From Gemmatimonadaceae bacterium (GTDB lineage: Bacteria; Gemmatimonadota; Gemmatimonadetes; Gemmatimonadales; Gemmatimonadaceae), in NCBI GenBank assembly GCA_022843265.1, contig JALHNZ010000038.1, positions 1 to 32,511 of the forward strand: 32,511 bases of DNA, given 5' to 3'. Every line of letters starts with the position of its first letter. Position 1 is the stretch's first letter. A model generated the notes under the pieces. That model had not been told where the DNA came from. It did not search any database and worked only from the letters and a program-made list of their open reading frames with translations. Below, one piece after another: positions 30,177-32,511 of this stretch. A program made the position numbers and the translations under genes.

Positions 30177-31433
30177 ATGTTCTTCCGCAAGTTCAGTCTG
30201 GATCGCGGTGGGGCAGCGAAGACGAACTCCACGCCGACGACGACGCCGTCTCCTGCCGAGAGCATTCGCCCGAGCGCCGACGCCTCTGGTACATCGAGTC
30301 TGACCGCCGTGAACGGTGGTCTCTCCGGTCGTTCTCGTCCAACACCAGCGCATGGGCTTTCACTGCGCACGGTCGACGGGCGCGTGGATGAGGTCGGGCT
30401 CGTGCTGGATACGCTCGGCAGCATTCTCACGGCGTTCTCGCGTCACGCGTTTGATTTGCCGGATCGTTCAGCTGAGGAGATCTCAAGCGAGCTGCAGCGT
30501 TGGCAGCGACACGCTACGCTTGGCGTACCGGTGGAGGAGCAGGCCGGCGGCGCGCTTGGCGTGCGTGAGCGTGACTGGGACGGCATTTCGAGAACGTTCA
30601 CGCAACACCGTCGCGAAGAGTCCAGATACGTAGACACGGCGGTCACGGAGTTGCGCGATGCGCTCTGGTCTGTTGTGGAGACGGTGCATAACGCCGTGAA
30701 GGCCGAACAGACGGCTGATCGTGTGACTGACACCGCGGTGCATCGGGCGCGTAGCGCGATGACGCGCATGCAAACGGGTCAGATCAAGCAGGAAGTGCTC
30801 GGGGCGCTGTCCGCTATTGAAGAGGCGTTTCGCGTGCGTCAGCAGCAAATGCAGGCGCAGTATCAGGCGTTGGCCGGCCGCATTGAGAATCTTGGCCACC
30901 AGCTCGAAGAAGCGAAGAAGGAGAGCACCACCGACGCGCTCACCGGGCTGGGCAATCGCAAGCTGTTCGACGCCATGGCGCATCGGGCCGTGCACATGCA
31001 CGCGCTCTCCCGACAGCCTGTGGTGCTGGTGCTGGTCGACCTGGACAAGTTCAAGATGGTGAACGACATGTACGGCCATCAGGCGGGCGACCAGACCCTC
31101 GTGAACGTGGCGAAATGCCTGTCCAAGGTGTTCATGCGCCAGACGGACGTGGTCTGCCGCTACGGCGGCGACGAGTACGCGGTGGTGCTGAACAACACCG
31201 ACCTCAAGGTGGCGCAGATGCTGTCGCACCGATTGGTGGAGGCGATTGGTGAGATGCCCACGCCGCACCAGTCCATGGAGTTTGCAGTTGGCGCGTCGAT
31301 GGGAATCGCCGAGTACGACGGCGAGGAGAATCTGGAGGCGTGGATCGCGCGGGCGGACCGGGCGTTGTACACGGCGAAGCAGATGGCCGGGGACCGGATT
31401 GCGGTGGCGGGGGCGACGTTGGCGGTGAGTTAG
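30177..31433 (+). CDS. Diguanylate cyclase (GGDEF domain)
   Basis: This 418-residue protein makes cyclic di-GMP. Residues 1-60 are Ser/Thr/Pro-rich and look unstructured. Residues 60-255 are mainly helical with coiled-coil character (VLGALSAIEEAFRVRQQQMQ) and hold no recognised sensor domain. The GGDEF domain covers about 258-412: DALTGLGNRKLFD, VDLDKFKMVNDMYGH, and the active site GGDEY at 330-334. An inhibitory I-site RQTD (321-324) lies exactly five residues before it, so product inhibition is likely. There is no membrane segment. No ribosome binding site precedes the ATG at 30177, which directly abuts a terminator-like T-run. No other start gives a better site before residue 40. Confidence 0.9.
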   Translation: MFFRKFSLDRGGAAKTNSTPTTTPSPAESIRPSADASGTSSLTAVNGGLSGRSRPTPAHGLSLRTVDGRVDEVGLVLDTLGSILTAFSRHAFDLPDRSAEEISSELQRWQRHATLGVPVEEQAGGALGVRERDWDGISRTFTQHRREESRYVDTAVTELRDALWSVVETVHNAVKAEQTADRVTDTAVHRARSAMTRMQTGQIKQEVLGALSAIEEAFRVRQQQMQAQYQALAGRIENLGHQLEEAKKESTTDALTGLGNRKLFDAMAHRAVHMHALSRQPVVLVLVDLDKFKMVNDMYGHQAGDQTLVNVAKCLSKVFMRQTDVVCRYGGDEYAVVLNNTDLKVAQMLSHRLVEAIGEMPTPHQSMEFAVGASMGIAEYDGEENLEAWIARADRALYTAKQMAGDRIAVAGATLAVS

Positions 31434-31462
31434 TGGCGTTAAGAGGTAGTGATACGAGTCAC

Positions 31463-31500
31463 GGGCAGGCCGCCGTTAGCAGGCGGTCTGTCCGTTTTCT
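31463..31500 (+). terminator. Intrinsic terminator of the diguanylate cyclase gene
   Basis: CAGGCCGCC (31466-31474) pairs with GGCGGTCTG (31482-31490), one pair being G-T, with a 7-base loop. Two further pairs follow beyond a one-base bulge, then TTTTCT. It lies 30 bases past the stop. Confidence 0.75.
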
Positions 31501-31707
31501 ACTTGAGTTGGCGGGCTGGACCGTAGCGGAGTTGGGTCATACTGTTGCGTCTCCGCGACGGCGGACGTGCTGACTTGAACAGCTGGTTCCTGAACCCGGA
31601 AACTCCTGTCACGTTCGTTAAGCTGTAAGGCTTGATGAAGTAACGTCTTCCCTTATTAGGAATGTCTCGATCCTGCGCTTTCCCTATTCGACGATCTTTC
31701 ACGTGAG

Positions 31708-31724
31708 TTGGCATGCTGATTGCA
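31708..31724 (+). promoter_or_regulatory. Sigma-54 (-24/-12) promoter of the PEP-CTERM gene
   Basis: TTGGCATG-CTGA-TTGCA matches the sigma-54 consensus TTGGCACG-N4-TTGCA at all but one defined base. The invariant GG (31710-31711) and GC (31722-31723) are exactly 10 bases apart. Transcription would start near 31735, leaving a leader of about 65 bases. PEP-CTERM genes are known to be driven by sigma-54 with the PrsK/PrsR two-component system in several bacteria. Confidence 0.8.
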
Positions 31725-31801
31725 CTAATGGCGGCCAAGCGGAGTTAGGTCGCTTTCATCGCAACTTGCGATTCTATCACTTTTTAAATGGTCGAGATGG
31801 C

Positions 31802-32428
31802 ATGACTAACAAGAGCTATTTGATCGCCAGCCTCGCCGCGCTGCTGACTGTGCCCGCTTCTTCGGCGCAGGCTGCGCCGCCGCCTCCGGCGTCGCTCCCC
31901 AACTGCAATGCAGCGGCCACGTTTGCATCGAAGCCGATGACGTTTGTTTCATGCTTTGGTGCTCTCGCGGGCAACGACGACATGCCTGGCATCGCGGCGC
32001 AGGTATCGACGTCCTTTGCGGCGTTCATCGGCGGTGCCACAGTAACCAACTTGGGTAAGTCTGACGCGGCAGGTGCAGGGCCGTTCACTGCCAACGTGAC
32101 CTCTGCTTTTGGTACGCTCAACTTTGACTCCCCCCAGTTCGGATACTTCGCGCTGATTTTGAAGGGATCAACCGCTTATAGCGGCTATCTCTTCAATGCT
32201 GGTGCGGCGGGAATGAGCTCTGTCGACTTCAACATGGCCGGAACGGCCGTGAACGCGAACAATGTCGTACAGGGGCTCTCGCATGCTCGCCTGCTCAGCA
32301 TTCAGAGCCCGGCAGGTGGTTGCGTTGGCTGCGAACCCAACATCGTTCCTGAGCCTTCCTCGTTCGCTCTGATGTTTGGTGGGCTCCTCGGCATGGGCGT
32401 CGCCGCCCGCCGTCGTCGCAACTCGTAA
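31802..32428 (+). CDS. PEP-CTERM sorting-signal secreted protein
   Basis: This 208-residue exported protein has a signal peptide (MTNKSYLIASLAALL, cut near SSAQA) and a textbook PEP-CTERM tail: VPEP at 182-185, a hydrophobic segment (FALMFGGLLGMGVAA) and a basic RRRRNS end. Such tails are recognised by exosortase (EpsH/XrtA) and are typical of bacteria that make an extracellular polysaccharide matrix. The mature part is Gly/Ala/Asn-rich with four cysteines (PNCNA, VSCFG and GGCVGCEP) and no known enzymatic motif. I choose the ATG at 31802 because it gives the signal peptide and lies downstream of the sigma-54 promoter; the frame is open to 31703, inside that promoter. No exosortase is in the window. 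A strong terminator follows. Confidence 0.9.
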   Translation: MTNKSYLIASLAALLTVPASSAQAAPPPPASLPNCNAAATFASKPMTFVSCFGALAGNDDMPGIAAQVSTSFAAFIGGATVTNLGKSDAAGAGPFTANVTSAFGTLNFDSPQFGYFALILKGSTAYSGYLFNAGAAGMSSVDFNMAGTAVNANNVVQGLSHARLLSIQSPAGGCVGCEPNIVPEPSSFALMFGGLLGMGVAARRRRNS

Positions 32429-32446
32429 TCAGCTCGCACGAACTTG

Positions 32447-32484
32447 AAGCGCCCCGGTCCTCACGGACCGGGGCGCTTTTGTTT
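32447..32484 (+). terminator. Strong intrinsic terminator after the PEP-CTERM gene
   Basis: GCGCCCCGGTCC (32449-32460) and GGACCGGGGCGC (32465-32476) form a perfect 12-bp stem, extended to 14 with two A-T pairs, with a TCAC loop and a TTTTGTTTT tail. It begins about 20 bases after the stop. Confidence 0.95.
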
Positions 32485-32511
32485 TCGACCCACGCGCAAC
32501 ATTCTGCGCAC

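Larger units (their letters stand above)
31434..31801 (+). other. Intergenic region with terminator and sigma-54 promoter
   Basis: This 368-base stretch carries no convincing gene. It contains the terminator at 31463-31500 and the sigma-54 promoter at 31708-31724. The middle part (about 31500-31700) is less GC-rich than the surroundings and may hold activator-binding sites for a sigma-54 enhancer-binding protein, but no clear dyad could be picked out. Confidence 0.5.

Noticed and set aside
31499-31738. 79-codon minus-strand open frame in the intergenic region
   Set aside because: It overlaps the terminator and the sigma-54 promoter, has no ribosome binding site and resembles nothing known.
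1-32511. CRISPR arrays, insertion sequences, tRNA or rRNA genes
   Set aside because: No regularly spaced repeats, transposase motifs with terminal repeats, or cloverleaf/rRNA signatures were seen anywhere in the window.

Overview
The window is a GC-rich bacterial contig end, probably from the phylum Gemmatimonadota (Gemmatimonas-like). That placement is an inference from the gene set: a clade II (Sec-type) N2O reductase cluster, tandem DUF481 outer-membrane proteins, a TonB receptor, and a PEP-CTERM protein with a sigma-54 promoter. No rRNA or tRNA gene is present to confirm it. The first 13 bases match the end of Illumina sequencing adapters, so base 1 is an assembly edge and the first gene is cut.

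Region 1 (1-2801): a 5'-truncated flavoprotein on + converges with argJ (arginine biosynthesis) on -. Region 2 (2826-9670, all -): a compact nos operon reading nosZ, a conserved polytopic membrane protein, nosL, nosD, nosF, nosY and a blue-copper lipoprotein, closed by an intrinsic terminator. It can convert N2O to N2, with copper delivery by NosL/NosDFY. No c-type cytochrome, NosR, NosG or NosH is encoded, so the cupredoxin is the obvious local candidate electron carrier.

Region 3 (9751-13785): a nitric-oxide response block. A haem-copper/NnrS-like membrane protein and a DUF2249-ScdA_N protein run on -. Divergent from them, an NsrR-type Rrf2 repressor heads a probable + strand operon with two tandem DUF481 outer-membrane proteins. 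The AT-rich divergent promoter holds two abutting 15-bp repeats resembling NsrR operators.

Region 4 (13864-18643): a PAS-rich hybrid histidine kinase and a convergent GAF-PAS histidine kinase, then a small winged-helix protein. Region 5 (18656-21334, -): a reactive-sulfur operon of a TauE/SafE permease, a CstB-like persulfide dioxygenase-rhodanese and an ArsR repressor, with strong ribosome binding sites and a palindromic candidate operator at its promoter.

Region 6 (21389-28084): an aquaglyceroporin, an orphan single-span membrane protein, a TonB-dependent receptor with a YncD/PqqU-like plug, a secreted protein of unknown function, and SppA protease. Region 7 (28313-32511, +): a long-chain-type acyl-CoA dehydrogenase, a diguanylate cyclase whose start codon follows a terminator-like hairpin directly, and a PEP-CTERM secreted protein with its own sigma-54 promoter and strong terminator.

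No CRISPR array, insertion sequence, tRNA or rRNA was seen. Only one stretch over 300 bases lacks a gene (31434-31801), and it is occupied by a terminator and the sigma-54 promoter.
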